From the NCBI GenBank assembly GCA_936450465.1, contig OW388302.1, positions 63,401,826-63,465,825 on the forward strand: a DNA stretch of 64,000 nt, in the 5' to 3' direction. The DNA is from Gibbula magus. Taxonomy: Eukaryota > Mollusca > Gastropoda > Trochida > Trochidae. A program made the translations under genes and the position numbers. Below the pieces are notes generated by a model. The model was not told the DNA's origin, did not search any database, and saw only the letters and a list, made by a program, of their open reading frames with translations. Shown one piece after another: positions 43,499 to 55,548 of the stretch (its first letter is position 1; each line of letters opens with the position of its first letter).

Positions 43499-44797
43499 TG
43501 TTAAACCACTGAAATGTTATCAAGTGTCTTACACTAACTGGCTCATGTACATTTCTTAAACTTCCTGCCATTTATATTTCCTATTGTCATAATACTCATG
43601 ATTCCATTTACTCCATTTATCAGGTTTTTCTTATCCGATACTCCAAAAGGGTATCATGTCATGGGCTCGTCCGTCCATCCATCCCGAAACGGGCCACCTG
43701 ACTTGTGGAAACAACTCTCAGTTTTTGATCACTCTTTCGGTATACTGGAACTGTGAATCTATATATACCAAACTTATTTATAGGATTGCTAGTGCATCTA
43801 TTGTACTCACAGAGTACTCTTGTTAGTTATGTACTTCCATTATCATATGTACATTACTATGTTATGGCGGATGCCTCATTTATTTTGTATGACTTATACA
43901 ATACACTTTATTTTTTATTACATATTTTCAAAACATTCTAGTGCCAAAAAATGTTTGCCGTCCAACACTGAACTTCCATTTGCACCTTGCTACCTCAACA
44001 GTATTACCTCAACACACAAACAAAATAACAAATTTCAACACTTTATATTACTATCATAAACTATGATCTCTTGAAAATATTACCTACTGTATATTTATCA
44101 ACACCTTACATTTTGCACTCAATTTCCATAATGAATAATTTCAATTACTATATTATAACATTAACATTTTGCATGCGTATGTATTAATCATTTGACTTTC
44201 TAATATGACCTTTATGACAATATTTCATAAATAAAAATCATTATTACACTATTCACATGGTTACTTCATTCTTTCCATCCAATTAATATTATGACTAAAT
44301 TGCAGGGATTGGGAAGGGCAGGGTTCACGGGTCTTTTGCACATTTTCAGAAAATAAAGGGCCATTACTATTTTGGCATTTACTATTGTCATAAGGACAAT
44401 AGACCCTTTATAATTCATAAACTATCTGAAATTCCTGACAATGTCACAATGACAAAATGTACTTCCCAAACACTGAAATTGTCTTTCATATTACATACAA
44501 CTATCGTGTTTCCTTCCAACCAAACACATGAGAATTGTATTCATGAAATGGGTTTACTTAAACAATGTTTGGCGCCGTGCTTTGATCCTTTGGATCAATG
44601 TTTTCTTGTCAATAGTGTTTTACATGTTAGGAGGCCACAAGATAGAGCAAAATTTTAGAATCTTGTACAGTATTAAGTAGAACGCTATTTCGAACCACAA
44701 TCTCTCGACTGCATTCACGCTTGACCCATGGGGACTAGAGTAATGGGAAGGGATAGAATTTCGGAGCACGGGCCGTGCTCAATTGGGCAACAGAGAG
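43499..44797. other. Spacer; part is a diverged duplicate of 42104-42300
   Basis: The stretches around 43560-43620 and 43820-43920 resemble 42110-42160 and 42180-42290 (CCTGCCATTTA, TATGTACTTCCATTATC, ATGGCGG...CCTCATTTATTTTGTATG). No credible gene. Confidence 0.5.
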
Positions 44798-45540
44798 ATA
44801 TCCAAGGATAAAATAATAGAAATTGTCTCTAAATAGAAGTATATTTGAAACCTACATTTTGAAACCTACATTCGAGACTAAATAAGCACAGCAGTGAAAT
44901 CGATTAACTTGCTTCTTGAACTTGGTCACTGGGTTCTCACCAGCGAGCTGGGAAGTAAGCAGATAGGTTGACAGCTGTGCGTTTGATGGTCAGCAAATAT
45001 ACTAACGGGCAGCTTACTTAATACTAAAACACATGGGGACTAAGTAGATGACCAGAAAACATAACACTATTCAAAGAAGTCAAAATGCAAGGCGGAAAAC
45101 AAATATTAACAGCCCGAAACTAATAGTTAATAGAGACAATACATTATATTGAAATGTACCCGTCCATGACGATAAGTGACGGAGTGTAACGGGATGAAAG
45201 ACTGAATGCAGTGTTGCGATTATTATCTGTCTTGAGATGAAAGGCCAAACTGGACATGACAAAGTCATGTCCGGGATTTCTTAGATCTACAAACGATTCA
45301 AATAGTATATATACTCATAGGAATAAAAGCTAGGCAGTCTGTCGCATACGGCTGTCTCAAGCTTACTACGCCTCCTGTCTTTTCTGTGTGCTGCATGCGT
45401 GAAGTGCCGGGACCCTTATCTCGCCCCGCCTAACCCTGCCCTTGGCGAGTCCGGTCGTGTTTTTGTGAGCTCCGTCTCCCCAGCAGCTATCGCCAACTAA
45501 ACGGTACCTCTCGTCTAGCCACCTGACTCCAACACCTGCA
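44798..45540 (+). repeat. Dispersed repeat R2, copy B
   Basis: Collinear with 20166-21030 but without the LINE insertion. Keeps the ACATGACAAAGTCATGT palindrome and the TATA/AATAAA pair. Confidence 0.65.
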
Positions 45541-46343
45541 AACACTGACCGTGATCTTGCCTAGGACATTACGCTGCAGAAACACTGGGATTATGTAACT
45601 TCAACTCAACTTGGTCTTTCTTGGCGGTGCCATAAACCATACAAATTTCGGGTGGCACGCGGGTGGTCTGGCCATAAAATGATGCTATCTGCCTCAGGCG
45701 ATCTTTAACAGAACCATTATGTTCTCCATGTGCACGTGATTACCGCAATGAGCGAGCAAGGTATTGTTTAACGCCGCGCCAGCCATTGGCGGCGAGATGA
45801 CAGCATTAAACCTGATGGATAGCTCAAGGAGATAGTTTGTCAATAACGTTGCGACACCTTTTCACGAAAATATCTCTATTTATTGTCTACGTCTGGGATC
45901 CTAGGAATGTTTCAAATATTGCTTACAAAAGTTAACCTGGTCTAAATCCTCTCAGTATCTCTACCTATGCAAGTATTTCATGACCACCTTCTATTCGCGG
46001 TCTTGAACGATGACAACAAAATTTAAATATTCATAGACTTGCCAACATTATAACAAATACATTCTTTCTTCAAAACGTATCTGCAGTATATCGCAGATGC
46101 CATTTTTCCAGCAAATATCAATCAAAGGAGAGAGAGATCGAACATACTCTCCCAAAAGTTCTGATCGATTATATATATGTATGCCATTATTATAGTTTTA
46201 GTATTGTACATGTAACGTTGAATCCAATAACTACTCATTCATACTTTTACTATACAGTGACATACAATTACCAGTCTTTGATGACTTGACAACGGCCTGC
46301 TTTTCTTTCATGAGGTGAGATGAAGGCGTTAAAAAGTAATTAC
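45541..46343. other. Spacer with a degraded LINE tail
   Basis: At about 45748-45797, TATTGTTTAACGCCG and GCCATTGGCGGCGAGAT are remnants of a LINE 3' end (minus). Nothing else recognised. Confidence 0.5.
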
Positions 46344-46353
46344 ATTAATATGG

Positions 46354-46383
46354 AAGCGGCGTTAAGCAATAATTCACTAACTC
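46354..46383 (+). mobile_element. 30 bp LINE tail insertion with 10 bp target duplication
   Basis: AAGCGGCGTTAAGCAATAA then TTCACTAACTC, flanked by ATTAATATGG at 46344-46353 and 46384-46393. It is one of the shortest tail insertions in the window. Confidence 0.75.
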
Positions 46384-46393
46384 ATTAATATGG

Positions 46394-47086
46394 TCAGAAT
46401 ATATTGATGTGGATAAACCTTTAAAGTATCTCAATAGGAACGTTCCCTAACCTCGACTATATCCACACCCTAAACACGTCAAAGCTGTCACATTGTTATC
46501 AGAATCTCGAATACTCTAATGCAGTAATGGTGCCAGAGAACAGTACACAATTCATTCACAGTAGTGGAAGATTTAAGGTACCGAGTTCGTGTAGGACAGA
46601 TGGTTGGTTTGTTAAACAGTTACAGAGTTTACGAAGTTACGAAGTGTTGTATTTTCTAAATTACTATTAAAATCAGTTCTATATTTTGAACGTCTGCTTC
46701 CAGTCGTTGTGACTTCGCCGACGGGATAAGTACAATGTATATATTGTACAGGATTTTATTTCGAAGTACATTAACATTAATTTGGCTCCTACACGTAGCT
46801 TATCAATATATAGCACAGCTTAGGTTCCCCCCATTCAACAAAGGAATACCACGCAAACGCAACGTGCTTCGCGGAATCCTCTTTGGTTACAATTTAGTTG
46901 TGCACTGCCTTCTCTTTAATTCTACTACGTAGCTGCCAGCAATTGGTAATGTATCGCGCTTGTTGCCTTCTCGGGTATGTATGGTTTTGGACTATGAATG
47001 TATTTAACGTTTTTTCAAAAGTCATGCTGCTTTATTCGTAAATAATTGACTAGTGTGAAAATTCTTACGATCTATTTAAAGACCAA
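46394..47086. other. No feature seen
   Basis: AT-rich spacer. The 65 aa ORF at 46735-46932 shows no domain and is probably chance. Confidence 0.45.
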
Positions 47087-47087
47087 A

Positions 47088-48508
47088 AATAGATCCATGG
47101 GCTCTGTAGCTCATCAGGGATTATATTGTTTGATGATTAAGACTGAAATAATAAATAAATTCTCAATTATAATGCACACCCTAGCCCTGAAAAATCTCAG
47201 TCTAGAAATTGTAAGTGCATAACAAAAAACATGTCATTGAAGAAAAGGTGATCCTTCCAATTACAAGTACATGACATTGGTGAGAGAGAGTAGAGTCACT
47301 GCAATATATATATATATATATATATATATAATAGAGCCATGGGCTCTGTAGCTCATCAGGGTTTCATTGATTTACTATCTAAAGTTGAATATTTAAGTTA
47401 ATTAAGTTATTGTTTACAAGCAAAAGATAGGTTCTTAGATCATAACCACTGTGACCCCATTTGGGGTCACGGGTCACATAATCTACAATTTAGAATCCCC
47501 ATTGGCTATGGAGTCTGCACACAACTTTTCAGCTCTCTAGACCTTTTGGAACTGGAGAAGAAAATGAAAATAGGTTTTTAAGGATGTGATCCCTGTGACC
47601 CCATTTGGGATCACGGGGTCACGAAATCTACAATTTAGAATCCCCATTGGCCAAGGAGTCTGCACACAACTTTTCAGCTCCCTAGACCTTTTGGAACTGG
47701 AGAAGAAGATGAAAATAGGTTTTTAAGGATGTGACCCCGCTGACCCCATTTGGGATCACGGGGTCACGAAATCTACAATTTAGAATCCCCATTGGCTAAG
47801 GAGTCTGCATACAACTTTTCACCTCTCTAGACCTTTTGGAACTGGAGAAGATGAAAATAGGTTTTAAAGGATGTGACCCTTGTCACCCCATTTGGGGTCA
47901 CGGGGTCACGAAATTTACAATTTAGAATCCCCATTGGCCAAGGAGTCTGCACACAATTTTCTGCTCTCTAGACCTTTTGGAACTGAAGAAGAAGATGAAA
48001 ATAGGTTTCAAGGATGTGACCCCTGTGACCCCATTTGGGGTCACGGGGTCACGAAATTTACAATTTAGAATCCCCATTAGCTAAGGAGTCTGCACACAAC
48101 TTTTCAGCTCTCTAGACCTTTTGGAACTGGAGAAGAAGATGAAAATAGGTTTTCAAGGATGTGACCCCTGTGACCCCATTTGGGGTCACGGGGTCACGAA
48201 ATTTACAATTTAGAATCCCCATTGGCTAAGGAGTCTGCACACAATTTTTCAGCTCTCTAGACCTTTCGGAACTGGAGAAGAAGATGAAAATAGGTTTTTA
48301 AGGATGTGACCCCTGTGACCATGGGGTCACGAAATCTACAATTTAAAATCCCCATTGGCCAAGGAGTGTGCACATAAAATTTCAGCTCTGTGGAGTCATT
48401 GGTTCTGGAGAAGAAGTCGAAAAAGCAAAAAGTTTACAGATGGACGGACGCCGGACACCTTGCCATGCCATAAGCCCATCGGGCCTTTCAGGCCTGATGA
48501 GCTAAAAA
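47088..48508 (+). mobile_element. Tandem-array element TR1, copy C, with a double start
   Basis: Two element starts are present, at 47088 (ATAGATCCATGGGCTCTG) and 47331 (ATAGAGCCATGGGCTCTG), separated by an (AT)n run at 47303-47330. About seven array units follow, then ACGGACGCCGGACACC and the AGGCCTGATGAGCTAAAAA end. Confidence 0.8.
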
Positions 48509-48639
48509 GGTGGAATTTGCTTCAAGATGTTGCGAGTAGTTAACCATATTATGTATGTGACAGCAAGACATGATATTTGTGATTTTCTGATAAGGTGAAG
48601 GGACTGATATGGCTATAATGTTTATACATCGCTTGCTCC

Positions 48640-48900
48640 AATCTGCCCTCCTACACTCTCAAGTCTCAATGTTCCCCGGTTTCTATCGCCTCTCGCATCG
48701 TGAGAAAATGGTTCAATTCCCGCCATGTACAGGACCACCGCCCAGTAAACATTCCGGGTGATGCCGTGGACCTGAGGACCCTCGATGATCGGGCCCCGTA
48801 AGGAGGGCATCCTTTCCCAAGTTAAAAAAAGCAAGCTTTTTCCGCAAATCTGTTCGAATATCAATGGTTTATGGTTTAACAAATAATGTAATGGCATCAT
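48640..48900 (-). pseudogene. Fragment related to the ORF after env (TRNVYWA family)
   Basis: Encodes GPIIEGP and GITRNVYWAVVLYMAG, matching the peptide at 35440-35540, and shares a TGCCATTACAT leader with the region before 35259. About 100 bases between these parts are missing relative to the 35 kb copy. Confidence 0.6.
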
Positions 48901-49010
48901 TTTGATACAAGTTTCATTATTTCACTTTAGCTCTTTATCATCCTATGCACTCAGTCTGAGGAGCCAATTATTGTAAACTTGTACAACCTGCTCACTGTTT
49001 ACTGTATATG

Positions 49011-49305
49011 GGCCGGAGGCGTTCGGCTTCGGATCAAAAGGTCCGGGGTTCGAATCCCGCCAGGGGCACGGCAACTTTGTCTGCAGTAGAGAACTGTTCT
49101 ACACGCAGTAAGGTTTGGGTGCAATGCTACACTAAATTTCAGAGTAGTACCACCAATGGGTTCGCTAGTTTCAGCCGATGCTCGCAGGTTTCACCGCAAT
49201 GCAAAGCCACATGGCGTTGCAGGCTTTCTCCCTGCCATAATACTAGCAGCCGCGATATATGTGAAATATTCTTGAAAGCGGCGTTAAACCCTAACTCACT
49301 CACTC
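49011..49305 (+). mobile_element. SINE with truncated head
   Basis: Begins within the tRNA head (GGCGTTCGGCTTCGGATC) and keeps the B box and tail. The A box is lost. Confidence 0.85.
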
Positions 49306-49354
49306 GCACACTTAAACCCTTATTCACTCACTCACTCCATGCAGAAAGATTAAG

Positions 49355-49672
49355 GGGGCGGGATAGCGCAGTGGTTAGCGCGTTCGGCTTCGGATCAAGA
49401 GGTCCGGGGTTCGAATCCCGCCAGGGGTACGGCAACTTTGTCTGCAGTAGAGAACTGTTCTACACGCAGTCAGGTTTGGGTGCAATGCTACACTGAATTT
49501 CAGCGTAGTACCACCCATGGTTCGCTAGTTCCAGCCGTTGCTCGCAGGTTTCACCGCAGTGCATAGCCACATGGCGTTGCGGGCTTTCTCCCTGCCATAA
49601 TACTAGCAGCCGCGATATAAGTGAAATACTCTTGAAAGCGGCGTTAAACCCCAACTCACTCACTCACTCACT
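49355..49672 (+). mobile_element. Full-length SINE with 13 bp target duplication
   Basis: Complete A/B boxes and tail, flanked by CAGAAAGATTAAG at 49342-49354 and 49673-49685. Confidence 0.93.
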
Positions 49673-49685
49673 CAGAAAGATTAAG

Positions 49686-50106
49686 ATACAAGTAAGACCC
49701 GTTTGAGTTCACATGAAACTTGTTCGTATGCTGTATTTTACTACATCATCAGTGTTTGAATGAAACATGTCAAAGAGGCGGTTTCTGTCGTCATTTGGGC
49801 GTTCTGGTCAATATACCAAACGCTCTTCAAGGTGATCATCCAAATGTTCACAATGGTTGCCAATGTGTTTTATTTTTCTCATGAACATGATGATCTTTGG
49901 GATATTCCTGCCCTCCTCCATCCGTCAATCATAGCCATATAATTGACCTCTAGCTTCATGTATCCAGTACTTTGTGTTAGGTTTTGTTGCGGACTGTAAT
50001 CGCTTCACAAATCTGGATACAATACTTTTCCTTTATGACTTGTTGGGTTGTGATCGATGCTATCGCTGTCGGTGCAATGATTGGAACTAGTGTCATTGAC
50101 CCAACT
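49686..50106. other. Spacer, no clear gene
   Basis: Contains a hydrophobic 60-residue ORF (49760-49942) with two possible membrane segments. No family recognised, and it may be chance. Confidence 0.35.
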
Positions 50107-50120
50107 CTCCAGGCTATCCA

Positions 50121-50154
<34 letters not shown>

Positions 50155-50435
50155 CGGGCGGGATAGCGCAGTGGTTAGTGAGTTCGTCTTCGGATCGAAC
50201 CCCGCCAGGGGCACGGCAACTTTGTCTGCAGTAGAGAACTGTTCTACACGAAGTAAGTGCAATGCTACACTGAATTTCAGCGTAGTAATACCCATGGTTC
50301 GCTAGTTCCAGCAGCTGCTCGCAGGTTTCACCGCAATGCATAACCACATGGCGTTGCGGCCTTAATACTAGCAGCCGCGATATAAGTGAAATACTCTTGA
50401 AAGCGGCGTTAAACCCCAACTCACTCGCTCACTCA
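50121..50435 (+). mobile_element. SINE preceded by a G34 tract, 14 bp target duplication
   Basis: Flanked by CTCCAGGCTATCCA at 50107-50120 and 50436-50449. The insertion starts with 34 consecutive G (50121-50154), where other copies have 4-6 G, then CGGGCGGGATAGCGCAG. Several internal deletions lie in the body. Confidence 0.9.
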
Positions 50436-50449
50436 CTCCAGGCTATCCA

Positions 50450-50840
50450 CATTTGCTAGACTGAATGCTTCTTTCTTCTTGTCGCCTGACATTCCATTGT
50501 TAAGTAATGGTCGGATAAATCTCTTTATTTCTTCCAATTCATATTTGAGGAATTGCTTTGTAAGTTTTGTATAAAAAGCATTATTAGCATTCAATTACGT
50601 ACATCGAAAAAAATTAAATAATTCTTACCTGCCATATCACAAGTCCAGTCCACATGAACAAGTGGTAAGATATCCAAGTAAATGGCACAACACTGATCAT
50701 TTTTTATTACCTGAGGAAGTGTTTCAGCTAAAATATAAATGTGGAAGTCAAATTTGAATTCTTATTCACAGCCCAGAACACAACATGGCGGAAGCACTGA
50801 AGCTTCTCGGGGGCGGCTTCGGACGTTCGGCTTCGGATCA
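50450..50840. other. No feature seen
   Basis: Spacer without ORF. A stray SINE-like GTTCGGCTTCGGATCACCC lies at about 50823-50842, at the edge of the next repeat. Confidence 0.4.
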
Positions 50841-52025
50841 CCCATGTTAACATGTATTTGCTTGACCAAAATTGTCCTTTTTGTACAAGCAAAATTAATT
50901 GAAAAAATGTTTGATTGTTTGGTTAAAGTCCCTTAAACAAATTTCCAAGACATTTTTCAATTGCGACGGTTTTTGAACGTGCTGCGGTCTTTGAACGAGT
51001 CAGTCCAGTAAGTCGTAACGATAAAAATAGGATTATTTACAAATCTTGTATCTTTCATTCCAAATTTTCGTATTTGAAACTTATCTATATATTCAAATAT
51101 CATAAAAAAATCTATTAATTTTCATTCCAGCAACATAGAATGAGGTAGAATGTTAACTGCCGCGCCCGTACGAAAACCTCAATGCTCATTCAACTTACTA
51201 ACAAATTTGCTCGTTCAAAGACCGCTATCGTTGTCGCACATTTCATACAGTGAGCATCTACATTTACAATACAATAGGTTTTAAAGGATGTAAATGATAA
51301 ATCAAGGCAACCTAGTTGAAATATACATTCCTTACATATATGCCGGTGTAAATTTTGAAACAATATCCCTAAATCGGATAAATACGAAGAAAAAACACCG
51401 TAAACTCAAATTCGTTTACTTGCTACATTTGAAATTTAAGATTGAGATATGAGTATTGTGTTTGCATGTACGTTTTTCAACTCAGCGTGTGAACAATTAC
51501 CCAAAGTTATAATTAAAAAGACAAAATGGAAAATGAATTTATCATTTATTTGTTGAGTGGTATTTTCCTCCCCAGATATTGATTTAAATGATAAAATGAA
51601 AACAAAAATATAATAGTTCTCTTGTAAGTTTTCTCCAAACCATCGTATAATAAATACGAATGTTTGAAAAGTCGATATAGCTTACCTAGTAAACATTAAC
51701 GCCAATCTACTGGCATCATCCTTAGAAAAATGTGCTGCTCGTTCAAATACCGCACCGCTCGTACAACGGACGTAACAAATTTGCTGTTCATATACAGCTG
51801 TCTCTGTCGCGTATCCCATACAGTGTAAACATGCACTAAAATTTCAGCTTGTCAAACCATCCATCAGACCCCGTGGGGTGACCGGGTTAGAATAGGCCCT
51901 CAGTTCCTCCTGCTTGTCGTAATTGGCGACTAAAAGGGGGCAGTCCGTTTGGCGTGGGCTGCGACCTGTACGAGTGGAGGAAGAATGATGTCTGGTGTTT
52001 GACGGATGTGTTTAGCTTAAAGAGC
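50841..52025 (-). repeat. Dispersed ~1.2 kb repeat, copy B
   Basis: Reverse complement of 22571-23835 without the SINE. It has additional sequence near 51080-51250 not obvious in copy A. Confidence 0.8.
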
Positions 52026-52744
52026 CATCAAGGATGTTGATGAACATATCGAAAATTTTCCAAAAATCTATCTCCGTGAAATAAATACACTTAATTTTTC
52101 CAAATTTTTTTAAACCTAAAATAAGCCGAGAAATTGCATTAATTAGTAAAAGTGTTTTCCTGTCTAAATATAGATCCAGTCTATTATTATCAAGCGCAAA
52201 GCATTATGGTCTAGCTCACACACAGTAAACAAAGACACGAAAGAATTAAAAAAATTATGAGCAATGAAAGAAATCTAAATATATAATTTTTCGGCGGTTT
52301 TTTATTTACCATTTCATTTAATTATGTTTTTGCTACAGATATTGAAATAATTGTTTTACCCAACTTGGTATTGTTCTTGAATTTTATAATTAATGAGAGT
52401 AAAAATTTGTCATAATTGGCTGGTCTTATCCCAATAAAAAGTACATTTAACAGGCAATACTTTGTATATTCTCATGACATTTAGAAACATTGTTTGTAAA
52501 TCAATCGTCAAATTCAGTAATGTGTGACAAGGGTTACTTGCAAGAGAGACACGTGCAGCACATGGGTTGGTATGTTGGCTTGCGCTAGAGACGAACCTTC
52601 ACGCTTCGGAAACGCTAACTGTTTGTTTGGTACGTTTTACGCAAAAAAGGGGATTCTGTTTATATGACGTCAGATACCCTTCGCGCACGCTACTCGAAGT
52701 GGTACTTCTCTTTGAAACCAAATTGAATTACATTGTCGTGATAT
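52026..52744. other. No feature seen
   Basis: AT-rich spacer; no ORF or repeat end recognised. Confidence 0.4.
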
Positions 52745-53370
52745 GAAAATTATTTAACATATTGTCCTAGGCGAGTTCCGGTCTGTAATGATGTTAATTG
52801 ACTTGCTTGGCTTAACATATTGTCCTAGGCGAGTTCCGGTCTGTAATGATGTTAATTGACTTGCTTGGCTTAACGAGAGGTACCGTTACGGAGTGATGAT
52901 AGTAAGTGTAGCGGGAGCTCGTTAAAACACAACCGGACTCTCCAAGGGCAGGGCTAGGCGGGCGAGATATGGTCTCAGCACTTCACTCATGACAGTCTCA
53001 GCAACAGACTGCCTAGCTTTTATTCCTATGAGTATATATAATATTTGAATCGTTTGTAGATCTAAGAATTCGCCGCTAATGGCTGCAATACTGCCGAAGC
53101 GGCGTTAAACAATAACTCACTCACTCACTAGATCTAAGAAATCACGGACATGACTTTGTCATGTCCAGTTTGGCCCTTCACCTCAAGATAGATAATAATC
53201 TCAACACTGCCTTCAGTCTTTCATCCCGTTACACTCCGTCACTTATTGACATGGACGGATACATTTCGATATAATGTATTGTCTCTATTAACTATCAGTT
53301 CTGGGCTGTTAATATTTGTTTTCCGCCTTGCATTTTGACTTCTTTGAGTAATATTATTTTTAAATTAATC
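52745..53370 (-). repeat. Dispersed repeat R2, copy C, with a 2 x 58 bp tandem duplication
   Basis: Reverse complement of R2 copies A and B. Units 52755-52812 and 52813-52870 (each from TAACATATTGTCCTAGGCG) are tandem. A LINE tail is inserted at 53069-53128. Confidence 0.7.
53069..53128 (+). mobile_element. 60 bp LINE tail insertion with 12 bp target duplication
   Basis: Flanked by TAGATCTAAGAA at 53057-53068 and 53129-53140; R2 copies A and B show the uninterrupted TTCTTAGATCTACAAACG site. Confidence 0.93.
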
Positions 53371-53385
53371 AATTAACTTAAATTT

Positions 53386-53445
53386 CTCGCCGCTAATGGC
53401 TGCAATACTGCCGAAGCGGCGTTAAGCAATAACTCACTCACTCAT
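53386..53445 (+). mobile_element. LINE tail fragment
   Basis: TCTCGCCGCTAATGGCTGCA through AACTCACTCACTCA. A SINE begins 16 bases downstream. Confidence 0.85.
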
Positions 53446-53461
53446 TAAATGTGATATGCAA

Positions 53462-53570
53462 TGCTACACTGAATTTCAGTGTAGTACCACCCATGGTTCG
53501 CTAGTTCCAGCCGATGCTCGCAGGTTTCACCGCCATGTAGCAGCGATATAAGTGAAATACTCACCTCACC
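53462..53570 (+). mobile_element. Internally deleted SINE with 16 bp target duplication
   Basis: Flanked by TAAATGTGATATGCAA at 53446-53461 and 53571-53586. It lacks the tRNA head and part of the 3' body. Confidence 0.88.
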
Positions 53571-53872
53571 TAAATGTGATATGCAAATTATTGGTCCGGT
53601 TTTTTTTTGGAGTGCCAATAAGCACTCGAGAAACAAGTTAAACAATTGTATATAATGTATCCGTCATGAAGATTATGGATTAGTGTCAAATGAATAACAG
53701 AGAAGATGTCATTATTTAGCATTGAAACTTGTCAGGAGATTAATGTAACATCATCTATCGTACAAACCAAAATACACACATGAAGAATATAAAGTTCACA
53801 AAAAAGTTCACAAAGCGATATCGTAATCCATCTTTTTTCATGACACGTTTAATGCTCAGTGGTGCATAGTTT

Positions 53873-54285
53873 GTGAACAAAAGTATGGTTCCCGTTTGTG
53901 ACAGCTCTCCTTAACTGGATCGCCACCTCTTCCTTTGGTAACCTCCTGTTCTTGTTCTAGCTAGTGGAATTTACCTTCTTCTTCACTTTTCTTTGGAGGA
54001 CATGTTTTATTGGAAGTCATTGTTTAGTGCCCTAAGAGCGATTCACAAGTTCTTGGGCAGGATAGCGCAGTGGTTATGTGAACAAAAGTATGGTTCCCGT
54101 GTGTGACAGCTCTCCTTAACTGGATCGCCACCTCTTCCTTTGGTAACCTCCTGTTCTTGTTCTAGCTAGTGGAATTTACCTTCTTCTTCACCTTTCTTTG
54201 GAGGACATGTTTTATTGGAAGTCCTTGTTTAGTGCCCTGAGAGCGATTCACAAGTTCTTGGGCGGGATAGCGCAGTGGTTAGTGC
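53873..54285 (+). repeat. Tandem duplication, ~205 bp x 2, with SINE head at each unit end
   Basis: GTATGGTTCCCG at about 53883 and 54088 starts matching stretches. Each unit ends in GGGC(A/G)GGATAGCGCAGTGGTTA, the SINE A box. The second SINE head continues a little further, to about 54305. Confidence 0.8.
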
Positions 54286-54605
54286 GTTCAGCTTCGGATC
54301 AAGAGTTTATGAGTTTCCTCTGTTCTTAGGTGCCTTTTTAGCATGCAGGATATGAACAAATATGATTGTGATACCTCCTGCTCATCGTCACATTCATGGT
54401 CGGCAATATCCAAATTGAAAAATGGACTGTTCCCATAGTCCTCGTGATGGAAATCCCAACCATTGCATATCTGTCAAGTTAAGCTGATGTGTTATACCTG
54501 AATCCAGTGATTTTACAGTAAAGTCACCTTCTACGTTCTGTTTAATATTTCTGTATAGGGATATCTTCTATGGATGGTGCCATTCGAGCCAAACACCGTT
54601 TTGGT

Positions 54606-55548
54606 CTATTCCTTAGAAAGGGTGGGGGTGGGGAAGAGGCAGTTCTTGACTCTGAGAATTTGCAATACAAACATGAGAGTGAGTACATGAGTGGTGGATA
54701 AACAATGGACTGTAGGCTTTATTGAAGATGTAAATAAACACACATGATTAAAAAACGGAGGCCAATTGGCTTTATTAAAATTGTAAAACAAACAATAATT
54801 ACAGTTGATTGGAAGTGAGGTAGATTTAGTTTCCAAGTTGAATGCCTTTTTTGTTTTTGGCAGCATCTTTCCGGATCCGTTCAAGTTTGTAAGTTCCTCA
54901 ATTTCTTTGTAGAATTTTAAACGACGGGACACTTCTTCTAATACATTCAATCAAATCTGCGAATTTTGCAACCCATAGCACCACTCAAATATCCGGAGTC
55001 TGATGCATCTTCAACAAAGGGTTTATGAATAGTGTATAATGTGGAAATGTTATCATCAGATATTGACCACATAGGCTTGTTTTAAGTGAAGTTTTGAAAC
55101 AAGCTTGTAAATATCCAGAATGTTTAAATCTGAGACACTATCAGAAGAAAGTTTTGCTTGTGAGTCACTGTCCAACAAGGAGGCCTCTCTGTGACTGACA
55201 ATATATCGGCCTGTTTGAAGCTGATCTTCCTCATCTACAGTTAATAGTCCTCTTATGTCTCTTAAACACATTCCGAATACTGTCTTTACGGATTACGGAA
55301 GAAATTCTTTATTTTCCCTGTGGAGATCATTCAAAAGTGGAATCGGTATGTGGAAAGCCATCACGGATACATGGGCCGATGAAATAACACTGTGATCCTG
55401 AAAATGATGAATTACAATTAGCGACATACATTCTGATAATATCTTCAAACTTGGGTACTAATTGTAATGCTGAACTAATGAGATTAGAAACAGTATTTAT
55501 TTGATCGTCATGAAGTGTCCATAATCGCTTCATTTTCATATGAAACAA
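54606..55548 (-). pseudogene. Unrecognised minus-strand ORFs upstream of helicase copy 2
   Basis: Three ORFs (55548-55327, 55271-55056, 54950-54606) share one strand and may be exons or a broken gene. Short recognisable text: LWTLHDDQINTVSNLIS, GLLTVDEEDQLQTGRYIV, EEVSRRLKFYKEIEEL. No domain identified. They lie divergently from helicase copy 2, about 1 kb away, so they could be a host gene or part of the element. Confidence 0.3.

Noticed and set aside
47880..48540. ORFs within the tandem arrays
   Set aside because: They repeat the array unit and have no domain; open frames are a by-product of the repeat period.
50005..50419. Poly-proline and poly-glycine ORFs around 50.1 kb
   Set aside because: They are translations of the G34 tract joined to SINE sequence.
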